From assembly GCA_905194675.1 (NCBI GenBank), contig CAJJTG010000020.1, positions 1-40,189 of the forward strand: a DNA stretch of 40,189 nt. Reading direction: 5' to 3'. Source of the stretch: an uncultured Collinsella sp. GTDB taxonomy: Bacteria > Actinomycetota > Coriobacteriia > Coriobacteriales > Coriobacteriaceae. Position numbers and translations under genes: made by a program. Position 1 is the stretch's first letter. Every line of letters begins with the position of its first letter. The notes under the pieces were generated by a model. That model had not been told where the DNA came from, made no database searches, and was given only the letters and a program-made list of their open reading frames with translations. This document shows, piece after piece, positions 9,710 to 17,187 of this stretch.

Positions 9710-9715
9710 TATAAT
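9710..9715 (+). promoter_or_regulatory. Probable -10 element for the L,D-transpeptidase gene
   Basis: A perfect TATAAT lies about 58 bases before the gene start and downstream of the sdaA terminator. No good -35 is evident at 16-18 bases upstream, so the assignment rests on the -10 and position only. Confidence 0.45.
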
Positions 9716-9772
9716 GCAAGCCCAGTAAAAACACGATGAGCCGCAAGGCGAAATTCGAAGGATATGCATACG

Positions 9773-11497
9773 ATGTCGCAAAACGATCGAACTCAACTGA
9801 TTCCCGATCCGCAGCAGCCGAGCAGGCACACCGGCGGCGTTCAGTCGCCGCGTCCTATCGCGCCGAGCCACGGTCAGCAGCGTGGTGCGGCAAACGCTTC
9901 GCAACGCCCGAACCAGCAGCGCCAGCAACGTCAGCAGCGCCAGGCAAACGGCAATACGCCCAAGCAGCCCCCCACGCACGGTCGAGGCGATCGCGGCCCC
10001 GCGCGCAAACCCACCGGGAACAATAAGTCGGGCAAAAAGACGACGCTCTTTGTCGTTCTGGGTCTTATCGTCATTGTCTATATCGTAGGCGTTGTAGCGT
10101 TTTCGCAGGTAGCCTACCCCAACACCACTATCGCCGGCGTCGATGTCTCGTTCTCCAACGCTTCGTCTGCCGCCACCAAGGTCAGCTCGGCTTGGAAGCA
10201 CTATAAGCTCACCGTGACAGGCGATGACTTTAGCTGGACCTATCAGCCCGAGTCCGATGAGCCCATTGTCGACGGCGAAGCTGCCGCAAAAGAGATTATC
10301 AGCCGCAACGAAGCCATTGTATGGCCGGTTCGCCTTGTAGAATCCTTAAGCGGCAAGACCAAAACAACCGCTAGCTCCAACGAAGTCGATCTTGATCAAG
10401 ACGTCGACCTGTCCATGCTCTCCGACACCTTTGACCAAAAACAGTTTGAGAAGGATCTGGGCGCCGCCATCGACGAGTTTAACGAGGGGCGTTCGGGCGC
10501 GTTCGAGGCCAATAGCTCCTATGACGAGCAGGCCGGCAAGTTTACCGTCGAGAAGGCGCGCTCCAACGAAAAACTCAACCGCGAGCATGTCATTAAGTAT
10601 GCCGAGCTCGAGCTTGCCTCGCTGGCCGAGACCTTAGATCTTTCCAAGCTCGGCAACGATGCCTATGAGCCGCTCAATGGAACGCTGACCGATGATCAGA
10701 TTCAGTCTGCATGCGATGCCGCCAACAACTTCTTGGGCGTCAACGTGACCCTCAAGCTCAACGGCGAGGATGCCGGCAAGGTTGATGGCAGCTCCGTGTT
10801 GCAGTGGATCAGCTTTGCCGATCCGGCCAACCCCACGCTCGATACGTCGCAGATCAGCAGCTGGGCAGCCGAGCTCGCCAACGGCTTTAATACCGTGGGC
10901 TCCACTCGCTGGTGGACGCGCGCCGATGGCAAGCAGTGCGCCGTCGAAGGCGGCGACTTTGGTTGGTCCATCGACAGCAGCTCGCTCGCCAAGCAGGTCG
11001 AGGACGCCATCAACAACAAGCAGACCGGCGAAATCGAGATCAAGTACTCCCAGAAGGCCGACACATTTACCGCCAAGGGCGAGCCCGACTGGAAGGCCTA
11101 TATCGACGTCGACCTGTCCGAGCAGCATGCGCGCTACTACGACGAGAGCGGCAACATCGTGTGGGAGGCCAACTTTATTTCTGGCAAACCGGGCGAAGAC
11201 GCCACCCCCGAGGGCGTATGGCAGATCAACAGCAACGATGGCGCCAGCAAACTCATCGGTGCCAAGGACCCCGAGACCGGCAAGCCCAAATACGAGAGCC
11301 CGGTAAGCTACTGGATGCCGTTCGAGGGCAATATGGTCGGATTCCACGACGCCACCTGGCAAAACGATTCGAGTTTCGATAACGCCGAATCGTACAAGTG
11401 GTGCGGTAGCCACGGTTGTATCAACCTGCGTCTGGCCGATGCCAAGTCGCTCCACGAGCGCATCAAAGTCGGCCTCTGCGTGGTCGTGCACTCGTAA
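9773..11497 (+). CDS. Membrane-anchored L,D-transpeptidase (YkuD domain) with peptidoglycan-binding-like repeats
   Basis: Likely forms 3-3 peptidoglycan cross-links or attaches proteins to the wall, acting outside the membrane. The protein is about 574 residues. It has a Gln/Arg/Pro-rich cytoplasmic tail of about 85 residues, then one transmembrane segment (LFVVLGLIVIVYIVGVVAF). A long extracellular region follows, resembling PG_binding_4 domains seen before YkuD. The C-terminal YkuD domain has SYWMPFEGNMVGFHDATW and the catalytic SHGCINLR (Cys about residue 549). Two starts are possible. The ATG at 9764 lies only two bases after AAGG, while 9773 has a workable spacing and is used here. It forms its own transcription unit. 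Confidence 0.9.
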   Translation: MSQNDRTQLIPDPQQPSRHTGGVQSPRPIAPSHGQQRGAANASQRPNQQRQQRQQRQANGNTPKQPPTHGRGDRGPARKPTGNNKSGKKTTLFVVLGLIVIVYIVGVVAFSQVAYPNTTIAGVDVSFSNASSAATKVSSAWKHYKLTVTGDDFSWTYQPESDEPIVDGEAAAKEIISRNEAIVWPVRLVESLSGKTKTTASSNEVDLDQDVDLSMLSDTFDQKQFEKDLGAAIDEFNEGRSGAFEANSSYDEQAGKFTVEKARSNEKLNREHVIKYAELELASLAETLDLSKLGNDAYEPLNGTLTDDQIQSACDAANNFLGVNVTLKLNGEDAGKVDGSSVLQWISFADPANPTLDTSQISSWAAELANGFNTVGSTRWWTRADGKQCAVEGGDFGWSIDSSSLAKQVEDAINNKQTGEIEIKYSQKADTFTAKGEPDWKAYIDVDLSEQHARYYDESGNIVWEANFISGKPGEDATPEGVWQINSNDGASKLIGAKDPETGKPKYESPVSYWMPFEGNMVGFHDATWQNDSSFDNAESYKWCGSHGCINLRLADAKSLHERIKVGLCVVVHS

Positions 11498-11565
11498 CGC
11501 AGCTAACGTCTACAACAAGTAAACAGCACGGCGACAAAACTTACAGTACCGTCATCCGCAACTTC

Positions 11566-11595
11566 TATACGCCCGCCTATCGCGACGGGCGTATA
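11566..11595 (+). terminator. GC-rich hairpin between the L,D-transpeptidase and the MacA-like gene
   Basis: A perfect 10-base-pair stem TATACGCCCG / CGGGCGTATA (11566-11575, 11586-11595) lies 68 bases after the stop. There is no proper T-run behind it, so termination would be weak or factor-dependent. It could instead lie in the leader of the next operon. Confidence 0.5.
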
Positions 11596-11629
11596 TACTT
11601 ATCGGAGCCATATCGATAAAGGAGACGCT

Positions 11630-13042
11630 ATGTCCAAGGTCCCCACGATCAATCCGGGTCCTGACGATTCCGATCGCATGCCCCAAGATGCCACCGAGAC
11701 CCTGCCGATTATCAGCGCTGCAGACACCAAGCAGCCCCAAACGAGTCTCGACGATTCGACCGATATCTCCGATGAAGAAGCCTATGCAAAGCTCAAGGCA
11801 AAGCGTGCCGAGCGTCGGCGCAAAAAGCTCATCCGACGCGGTATCGCCGTCGGTGTCGTTGTTGCCATCGCGCTCATTGCCATCATCGCAACGCTGGTCA
11901 TCAACGCGCAACCCGCAGGCACCAACGGACCGGTGACCGACATGGTCACCGAAGGCACGTTTACCACCACAGTCGAAGCCAAGGGGCAGCTTAAGCCCAT
12001 CTCGGCATCGGTCGTCTCCCCTTCTGTCGACGGTACGGTTGAAAAGATCAACGTGCAGGCTGGACAGAGCGTCAACGAGGGCGACGTACTCATGACCATT
12101 AAGAACGACGCGCTCGATAGCGCTGTTTCCGAGGCGCAGCGCGCGGTCGCGGCCGCCCAGGAAGACCTGAACAATGCAAAGGTGGCACTCGCGGCCGCAC
12201 AGGCCGCACCGACAACGGACAGTGACGGATCGACCGGTCCATCGGACGCAAACGCCAACGCAAATGCCGTCTCGACCGCCCAGCGCAACCTCACCTCGGC
12301 CCAGGCAGCGCTGGAACAGGCAACTGCAAAGGCGGCCGAGCGCACCGTAAAGGCCCCCAGCTCGGGCAGCATCGTGGAGCTCAACGCCAAGGTGGGCGCT
12401 ACGGTAACAGGCGGCATGATCATGGGTGAAAGCGACACGAGCGGCGGCAAGCAGTGCATGCAAATCGCCGACCTGTCCAAGATGAAGGTGACGGTTCAGG
12501 TGGGCGAAAAGGATATCGCCAAAATTGCCGTGGGCCAAAGCGCCAACGTGACCTATCCCGCGTTTCCCGATATCGTGAGCCAGGGCACCGTCACGGCTAT
12601 CGCCTCGGTGGCAAACTCTGACTCCGGCTCCGGTAGCGGCGGCAGCGTGACCTTTAACGTCGACATCCTCATCGAAGCACCCGACAGTCGCCTTAAGCCG
12701 GGTATGACTGCCGAGGTCTCGGTAGTGACCGAGAAGCTCGACGACGTGGTTATGGTGCCGACCATGGCGCTGATGACCGAAGATGGCGAGCACTATTACG
12801 TCAATCTGGCCACCGATTCGGAAGGCAAGAAGACGCGCCGCGTGAAGGTGACCGTCGTGACGCAAAACGACAACGAGGCTGTAGTCGGTAAGACGCAGGT
12901 CAAGCGCGACGACCAGGGCAACGAGATCAACCCAGACGTCCCGGTTACCAAGTTACGCGACGGCGACACCATCGTGACGGATACCGGCACAGGCATGACG
13001 GCAGACGGCGGCGACAACATGCCTGCCGACGAGGGCAAGTAA
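11630..13042 (+). CDS. MacA/HlyD-type membrane fusion (periplasmic adaptor-like) protein
   Basis: Adaptor subunit of a tripartite-style ABC exporter. The 470-residue protein has an acidic cytoplasmic N terminus, a Lys/Arg-rich stop and one transmembrane helix around residues 71-93 (IAVGVVVAIALIAIIATLVI). The biotinyl-lipoyl-like half motif SVDGTVEKINVQAGQSVNEGD follows, then an Ala-rich coiled-coil hairpin (about 160-240) and the second lipoyl half APSSGSIVELNAKVG. A beta-barrel domain follows. In a Gram-positive lineage such adaptors reach through the wall rather than to an outer membrane. The ATG follows AAAGGAG. Its stop overlaps the next start as TAATG. The substrate is unknown; peptides, macrolide-like drugs or lipids are all possible. 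Confidence 0.9.
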   Translation: MSKVPTINPGPDDSDRMPQDATETLPIISAADTKQPQTSLDDSTDISDEEAYAKLKAKRAERRRKKLIRRGIAVGVVVAIALIAIIATLVINAQPAGTNGPVTDMVTEGTFTTTVEAKGQLKPISASVVSPSVDGTVEKINVQAGQSVNEGDVLMTIKNDALDSAVSEAQRAVAAAQEDLNNAKVALAAAQAAPTTDSDGSTGPSDANANANAVSTAQRNLTSAQAALEQATAKAAERTVKAPSSGSIVELNAKVGATVTGGMIMGESDTSGGKQCMQIADLSKMKVTVQVGEKDIAKIAVGQSANVTYPAFPDIVSQGTVTAIASVANSDSGSGSGGSVTFNVDILIEAPDSRLKPGMTAEVSVVTEKLDDVVMVPTMALMTEDGEHYYVNLATDSEGKKTRRVKVTVVTQNDNEAVVGKTQVKRDDQGNEINPDVPVTKLRDGDTIVTDTGTGMTADGGDNMPADEGK

Positions 13043-13815
13043 TGCGTCCCGTCATCGACATCCGCAACGTGCACCGCATCTTTGAGAGCGAGGCCGGTTG
13101 CGCCCACATCCTGCATAACGTAAGCCTGGCAGTAGATCCCGGTGAGTTCGTCGCCATCACCGGCCCCTCGGGCTCGGGCAAGTCGACACTCATGAACATC
13201 CTGGGCTGCCTGGACAAACCGACGGCGGGCGATTACTTCCTGCAAGGGCTCAACGTCGCCGAGCTCGACGATGATGAGCTCACCGAGGTGCGCGCGCTGA
13301 GCATCGGCTTTGTCTTTCAGAGTTTTAACTTGCTGCCGCGTCTGACGGTGATCGAAAACGTCATGCTGCCGCTATCCTACACCAATGTGCCGCGTAGCCA
13401 GCGCGAGATGCGCGCCGTGCACGCGCTACAAGCCGTCACACTGCCGGTCGACCATTGGGACCACCGCATATCGGAACTCTCGGGCGGACAGATGCAGCGC
13501 GTCGCCATCGCGCGCGCCCTCGTCAACGACCCGCCCATCATTTTGGCCGACGAGCCAACGGGAAATCTAGACTCGACAACCGGGGCACTCGTCATGGAAA
13601 CCTTCCACAAGCTCCAGAAACGCGGCAAGACCATCGTACTCATCACGCATGACCCCGGCATCGCCGCCGAGGCCGATCGAGCCGTAACCATCCGTGACGG
13701 GCGAATCCATGACGGCGCATATGTCGCGCATACACCGAATACGTTACGCGGGGCCGTCAAAAACCTGCCCGCGATTTCTGCAACCACCAATCAGCCGAAA
13801 GGAGCGAAGGCATGA
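13042..13815 (+). CDS. MacB-type ABC transporter ATP-binding protein
   Basis: Energises the exporter formed with its two neighbours. The 257-residue protein is a complete LolD/MacB-class ATPase. It has Walker A GPSGSGKST, the Q-loop FVFQSFNLLPRLT typical of this class, the signature ELSGGQMQRVAIARAL, and Walker B with D-loop IILADEPTGNLDS. The H-loop is VLITHD. It starts with an ATG overlapping the adaptor stop by one base and ends overlapping the permease start as ATGA, so the three genes are translationally coupled. The 25-residue tail after the ATPase fold is not conserved in any way I recognise. Confidence 0.94.
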   Translation: MRPVIDIRNVHRIFESEAGCAHILHNVSLAVDPGEFVAITGPSGSGKSTLMNILGCLDKPTAGDYFLQGLNVAELDDDELTEVRALSIGFVFQSFNLLPRLTVIENVMLPLSYTNVPRSQREMRAVHALQAVTLPVDHWDHRISELSGGQMQRVAIARALVNDPPIILADEPTGNLDSTTGALVMETFHKLQKRGKTIVLITHDPGIAAEADRAVTIRDGRIHDGAYVAHTPNTLRGAVKNLPAISATTNQPKGAKA

Positions 13816-15026
13816 GCACCCGCGATCTTGTCCAAGAAGCCCTTCACTCGCTCGAGGCCAACAAGGGACGCAGCCTGCTCACCATCCTTGGCATCGTCAT
13901 TGGCATCGCCTCGGTCATCGCCATGACTTCGCTCATCGGCGGCATCCAAAACAGCCTGGTCAACAGCCTGGGCCTCAATGCAGCCCGCATGATAGAGATC
14001 TATTCGTCCCAAGAACTCACCGATTCGGATGTGGAAAAGCTTCGCAAACTGGTGCCGCAGATTGAGCAGATCGGCATCGTCGATAGCGCCTATTCCGAGT
14101 ACAAGGTCGGGGATAAAAGCTATACCGTCATGGCACACGGCGTCGATAGCGACATGCTCGATGCCGTGGGCGCCAGCAAGCTCGTTGCGGGACGTGTCTA
14201 TTCACAGGCAGAGTCTCAATCAGGCTCGCGCGTGGCACTCATCAGCCGCGGCGGCGCCGATCAGCTTTACGGCAACGAACAGGACGCACTGGGGAAAACC
14301 ATCAAGGTGTCCAACGGCGAGGTGCAGATTGTAGGCGTGATTGATGGCGGCAGCGACTCCATGGGCTCGCTCACGCTGTATATGCCACGCGAAACCATCT
14401 CCGGCCTGTTTGGCGACGAGAATCCTTCATTTCCCAGCGTGACGGCACTTGCCGCCGAGGGCACAGACATGGACGAGCTCTGCAAGACCATCGAGTCTAA
14501 GGTGCGCGCGATGAAGGGCATCTCGGAGGATGATGAGTACGACAGCGTATCGGCGACCTCCATGAAAAGCGCCATCGATGCACTCAACTCGTTTATGGGC
14601 GCCTTCTCGCTCATCATGGGCGCTGTCGCCAGTATCTCACTGCTTGTCGGCGGAATCGGCATTATGAATATGATGCTTACCAACGTGACTGAGCGCATCC
14701 GCGAGATCGGTATTCGCCGCGCCTTGGGCGCCAGTCGCCGCGATATCACCGCGCAGTTTTTGGCCGAGTCCTCGGCGCTGTGCGTCACCGGTGGCCTGCT
14801 GGGTGTCCTGATTGGCTATCTGCTGGCCTGGGGCCTCGCGATGTTTGCCGCAGGATCAGGGGTTCTCAACGAGCTCGGTGCCAGTGGGGAGATCACACCG
14901 AGCTTTTCAATCGCCACGGTGCTGCTGGCCTTCGGCGTCTCCGTCGGCATCGGCGTAATCTTTGGCTTCTACCCCGCTCGCCGCGCGGCAAAGCTCAACC
15001 CGGTGGAGTGCCTACGCTACCAGTAA
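13812..15026 (+). CDS. MacB/FtsX-type ABC transporter permease
   Basis: Membrane subunit of the MacAB-like exporter. The 404-residue protein begins with LEANKGRSLLTILGIVIGIASVIAM, the usual first helix of MacB_PCD permeases. A large extracellular domain (about 45-265) follows. The C-terminal FtsX core has three more helices, with NVTERIREIGIRRALGAS between them. It ends in the typical FGFYPARRAAKLNPVECLRYQ. The start overlaps the ATPase stop as ATGA. A 21-base tandem duplication spans the stop codon and the bases just after it. This is the last native-looking gene before the corrinoid block. Confidence 0.93.
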   Translation: MSTRDLVQEALHSLEANKGRSLLTILGIVIGIASVIAMTSLIGGIQNSLVNSLGLNAARMIEIYSSQELTDSDVEKLRKLVPQIEQIGIVDSAYSEYKVGDKSYTVMAHGVDSDMLDAVGASKLVAGRVYSQAESQSGSRVALISRGGADQLYGNEQDALGKTIKVSNGEVQIVGVIDGGSDSMGSLTLYMPRETISGLFGDENPSFPSVTALAAEGTDMDELCKTIESKVRAMKGISEDDEYDSVSATSMKSAIDALNSFMGAFSLIMGAVASISLLVGGIGIMNMMLTNVTERIREIGIRRALGASRRDITAQFLAESSALCVTGGLLGVLIGYLLAWGLAMFAAGSGVLNELGASGEITPSFSIATVLLAFGVSVGIGVIFGFYPARRAAKLNPVECLRYQ

Positions 15027-15057
15027 GCCACCACCAGCTACCAGTAAGCCACCACCA
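15016..15057 (+). repeat. Tandem 21-base duplication over the permease stop codon
   Basis: The unit GCTACCAGTAAGCCACCACC plus A occurs at 15016-15036 and again, identically, at 15037-15057. The first copy contains the last codons and the TAA of the permease gene. It looks like a replication-slippage duplication and does not change the protein. Confidence 0.9.
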
Positions 15058-15059
15058 AC

Positions 15060-15128
15060 AAGTTGCGGTAAATTAGGGACTGAATATGCTATCTAGCAGC
15101 AAAAACAGACACTATTTCACCGCAACTT
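15060..15128. repeat. Short inverted-repeat element bordering the island
   Basis: AAGTTGCGGT (15060-15069) is inverted at 15119-15128, and the pairing continues imperfectly inward through AAAT-TAG against CTATTTC. The ends enclose about 49 bases of AT-richer sequence with no gene. It lies between the permease and the IS21-type remnant and could be a MITE-like element, a terminal repeat of a lost element, or a weak terminator. Confidence 0.65.
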
Positions 15129-15137
15129 ATTGAAGGG

Positions 15138-15239
15138 CTGTTTGCGCCAGTTCCGGGCGTCGTCCTCGAGCTATTGGCGGATGACGGGCTTGTACGGGTC
15201 GAGCTTGCTCGAGGCGATCCTCCTCGCGGGCGGGAGGGC
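15138..15239 (-). pseudogene. IS21-type (IstA-like) transposase remnant with an in-frame stop
   Basis: The minus-strand frame reads ASSKLDPYKPVIRQ, then an amber codon (complement of 15171-15173), then LEDDARNWRKQ. The pattern SKLDPYKP-I--WL--D----RKQ is one I recall from IstA-type transposases. The TAG stands where Trp (TGG) is expected. Beyond the RKQ the expected continuation is lost, so only about 34 codons survive. It marks the left edge of the corrinoid block. Confidence 0.6.
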
Positions 15240-15268
15240 GCGCTAGGCGCGGCGAGCGCCTAGCGCGC
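15238..15268. repeat. Hairpin across the end of cbiJ
   Basis: GCGCGCTAGGCGC (15238-15250) is perfectly inverted at 15256-15268 with a 5-base loop. It includes the cbiJ stop codon (TAG, complement of 15260-15262). No T-run follows on either strand. It may protect or terminate the long minus-strand transcript. Confidence 0.7.
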
Positions 15269-16033
15269 GAACTCCCGTAAGAGCGCGTCTTCCACTTCCC
15301 GAAGCGAAAGGGCCCCGCCTCCCTCGGCGGGACGGGTGACCACGATGCAGCGCGCTCCCACGTCGCGCGCGGCGGCGAGCTTCTCGGCCGTGCCGCCTAC
15401 GGTTCCCGAGTCCTTGGTCACAAGCCACTGGGCGCCCACCTGCCGAAGCATCGCCTCGTTGAGCTCGCGGGTGAAGGGCCCCTGCATGCCGATGACGTGC
15501 GACGGCGAAAACCCCGCGTCGATGCACTTCGTTATAGCACCGGGCAGCGGGAGCACACGCACGAAGAAGCGCTCCGCGAAATCGGCGACGCGCGTGTAGG
15601 GAGCAAGCTCCTTGCTCCCCGTCGTGAGAAGCGCGCGACCCGGGTTCTCGGAGAGAAAGCGCGCCGCGCAGGCGATCGACGCGACCGACACGACGCCTTT
15701 GGGCAGCGCCTCGGCCGGGCGCGCAAGGCGCAGGCATCGTGCACCCACGGCGAGCGAAGCGGCCCGGATGTTGCCGCTTGCGAGCGTAGCGAAGGGGTGC
15801 GTGGCGTCGACGACGATGCGCGCGCCGGAAAGCTCGCGCTCCATGTCGGCCTCGTCGAGCCTGCTCGCATGCACCTCGATGCCCGGAAGCTCGCCCAAAA
15901 GCTCACCTCCGTACTCGGTTGCCGCGTAGGCACGGGCGGGGATGCCCGCCCCGCTCGCCCATTCGCACAGAAGGCGGCCCTCGGTGGTGCCGGCGAAGAT
16001 GCGCAGCGCTGGCACGGATGCGGGGGCCGTCAC
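15260..16033 (-). CDS. cbiJ: Cobalt-precorrin-6A reductase
   Basis: NADH/NADPH-dependent reduction of the corrin macrocycle at cobalt-precorrin-6A. The 257-residue protein has the family N terminus LRIFAGTTEGRLL, the central VDATHPFA (about residue 73) and VTKDSGTVGGTAEKLAAA near the C terminus. The C-terminal motif is characteristic of CobK/CbiJ. The frame is open for another 90 codons upstream, but that part is cbiC in another frame. The likely start is the GTG at 16033, which forms GTGA with the cbiC stop. It is the last gene of the 17-gene operon. CobK is the equivalent name in the aerobic pathway. Confidence 0.93.
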   Translation of the reverse strand: MTAPASVPALRIFAGTTEGRLLCEWASGAGIPARAYAATEYGGELLGELPGIEVHASRLDEADMERELSGARIVVDATHPFATLASGNIRAASLAVGARCLRLARPAEALPKGVVSVASIACAARFLSENPGRALLTTGSKELAPYTRVADFAERFFVRVLPLPGAITKCIDAGFSPSHVIGMQGPFTRELNEAMLRQVGAQWLVTKDSGTVGGTAEKLAAARDVGARCIVVTRPAEGGGALSLREVEDALLREFAR

Positions 16034-16671
16034 TTCGCGCCACCCGTGCGCGTGATCTGGTAGAGCAGCGCGTTCATAATGGCGGCCGCCACGGTCGAGC
16101 CGCCCTTGCGACCCCTCGCGACGATGGCCGGCACGCGTCGCGCGAGTAGCTCCTCTTTCGCCTCGACCACGTTCACAAACCCGACCGGCACCCCAACGAC
16201 GAGCGCGGGCGCGATCTTCCCCGCGTCCATGAGCTCGGCGAGGCGCAGAAGTGCTGTAGGAGCGTTGCCGACGGCCACGATGAGCGGACCCTCGATGCCG
16301 CAAGCTTTGTCCATGCTCGCAACGGCGCGAGTCGTGCCCGCGGCGCGCGCAGCCGCGGCGACATCAGGGTCGGCCATGTAGCACACGGCCTTGCAGCCGA
16401 GCTTCGCGAGCGCGGGCTTGCTTATGCCTGCGAGCGCCATGTTCGTGTCGGTGAGCACCGTGGCCCCTGCGCGCAGTGCGTCGAGCGCACAGTGCGCAGC
16501 GTCATGGGTGAACACGAGGGAATCGGCGTACGAGAAGTCGGCAGTAGTGTGGATGACGCGCTTCACGACGGGCTCTTCGAGCGGCGGGAACGTGCGGCCG
16601 CCGAGCTCTTCGGTGATGATCTCGAAGCTGCGCCGCTCGATGTCGCCGGGCGCCATCTCCTTGGAATCCAT
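16030..16671 (-). CDS. cbiC: Cobalt-precorrin-8 methylmutase
   Basis: Moves the C11 methyl group to C12, giving (hydrogeno)cobyrinate. The 213-residue protein carries RVIHTTADFSYADSLVF, whose His41 matches the catalytic His of CobH/CbiC. TDTNMALAGISK and VGVPVGFVNVVEAKE are further family blocks. Its ATG immediately follows the cobO stop with no gap, and GGAG lies upstream inside cobO. Its end overlaps cbiJ. An alternative start five codons in (Met6) would not affect function. Confidence 0.96.
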   Translation of the reverse strand: MDSKEMAPGDIERRSFEIITEELGGRTFPPLEEPVVKRVIHTTADFSYADSLVFTHDAAHCALDALRAGATVLTDTNMALAGISKPALAKLGCKAVCYMADPDVAAAARAAGTTRAVASMDKACGIEGPLIVAVGNAPTALLRLAELMDAGKIAPALVVGVPVGFVNVVEAKEELLARRVPAIVARGRKGGSTVAAAIMNALLYQITRTGGAK

Positions 16672-17187
16672 CTAGTACTCCACTCCTTCCCTTGCACATA
16701 TCCCCTGAGAGTAGGGGTGTTTCTCGCACCGCATCTCGGTTATGTAGTCGGCCTTCTCCACGATCTTGCGGGAAGGCGCGCGCCCAGTGAGCGCTACTTC
16801 GACGCCGCGCGCGGACATATCGAGCGCGCGGTCCACGAGCGCCTCGTCGACAAGCCCCTTCGAAAGCGCGTCGAGCGCCTCGTCGAGCACGAGCAGCCCC
16901 TCCTGAGCGCCCTCGAACTCGGCGAGCGCGGAAGCGAGGTTCCCATCGTGCAGCTCGCACGTCGCGGCAAGTTCTTCCGACGTCATTGACCAGGTAAACT
17001 TGTCCGACACCTTCCCCGCGAACACGGGCACGCCGAAATGCTCGGCGAGCAGGCGCGCCTCCCCGCTTTCGCCGTCTTTCAGGAACTGCACGACGACGAC
17101 GCGGCGGCCTGCGGCGAGCATGCGAAGGGCGAGGCCCATCGCCGCCGTGGTCTTGCCTTTGCCGTCGCCATGATACACGTGGATCAT
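16672..17187 (-). CDS. cobO: Cob(I)yrinic acid a,c-diamide adenosyltransferase
   Basis: Adds the adenosyl group from ATP to reduced cobalt of a corrinoid. The 171-residue protein has the CobA/BtuR-type P-loop MIHVYHGDGKGKTTAA at the very N terminus, then VVVVQFLKDGESGE. LLVLDEALDAL and the C-terminal GRAPSRKIVEKADYITEM and KHPYSQGI blocks are also present. All are typical of CobO/BtuR. It is a little shorter at the N terminus than enterobacterial forms. It overlaps the cobQ stop as ATGA and directly abuts cbiC. Its presence in the biosynthetic operon suits adenosylation before cobyric acid formation. Confidence 0.95.
   Translation of the reverse strand: MIHVYHGDGKGKTTAAMGLALRMLAAGRRVVVVQFLKDGESGEARLLAEHFGVPVFAGKVSDKFTWSMTSEELAATCELHDGNLASALAEFEGAQEGLLVLDEALDALSKGLVDEALVDRALDMSARGVEVALTGRAPSRKIVEKADYITEMRCEKHPYSQGICAREGVEY

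Noticed and set aside
15060..15128. Terminal repeats of an intact insertion sequence
   Set aside because: Only 69 bases long, with no transposase inside and no obvious target duplication.
15238..15268. Intrinsic terminator after cbiJ
   Set aside because: The stem is strong but no T-run follows on either strand, so it is listed only as a hairpin.
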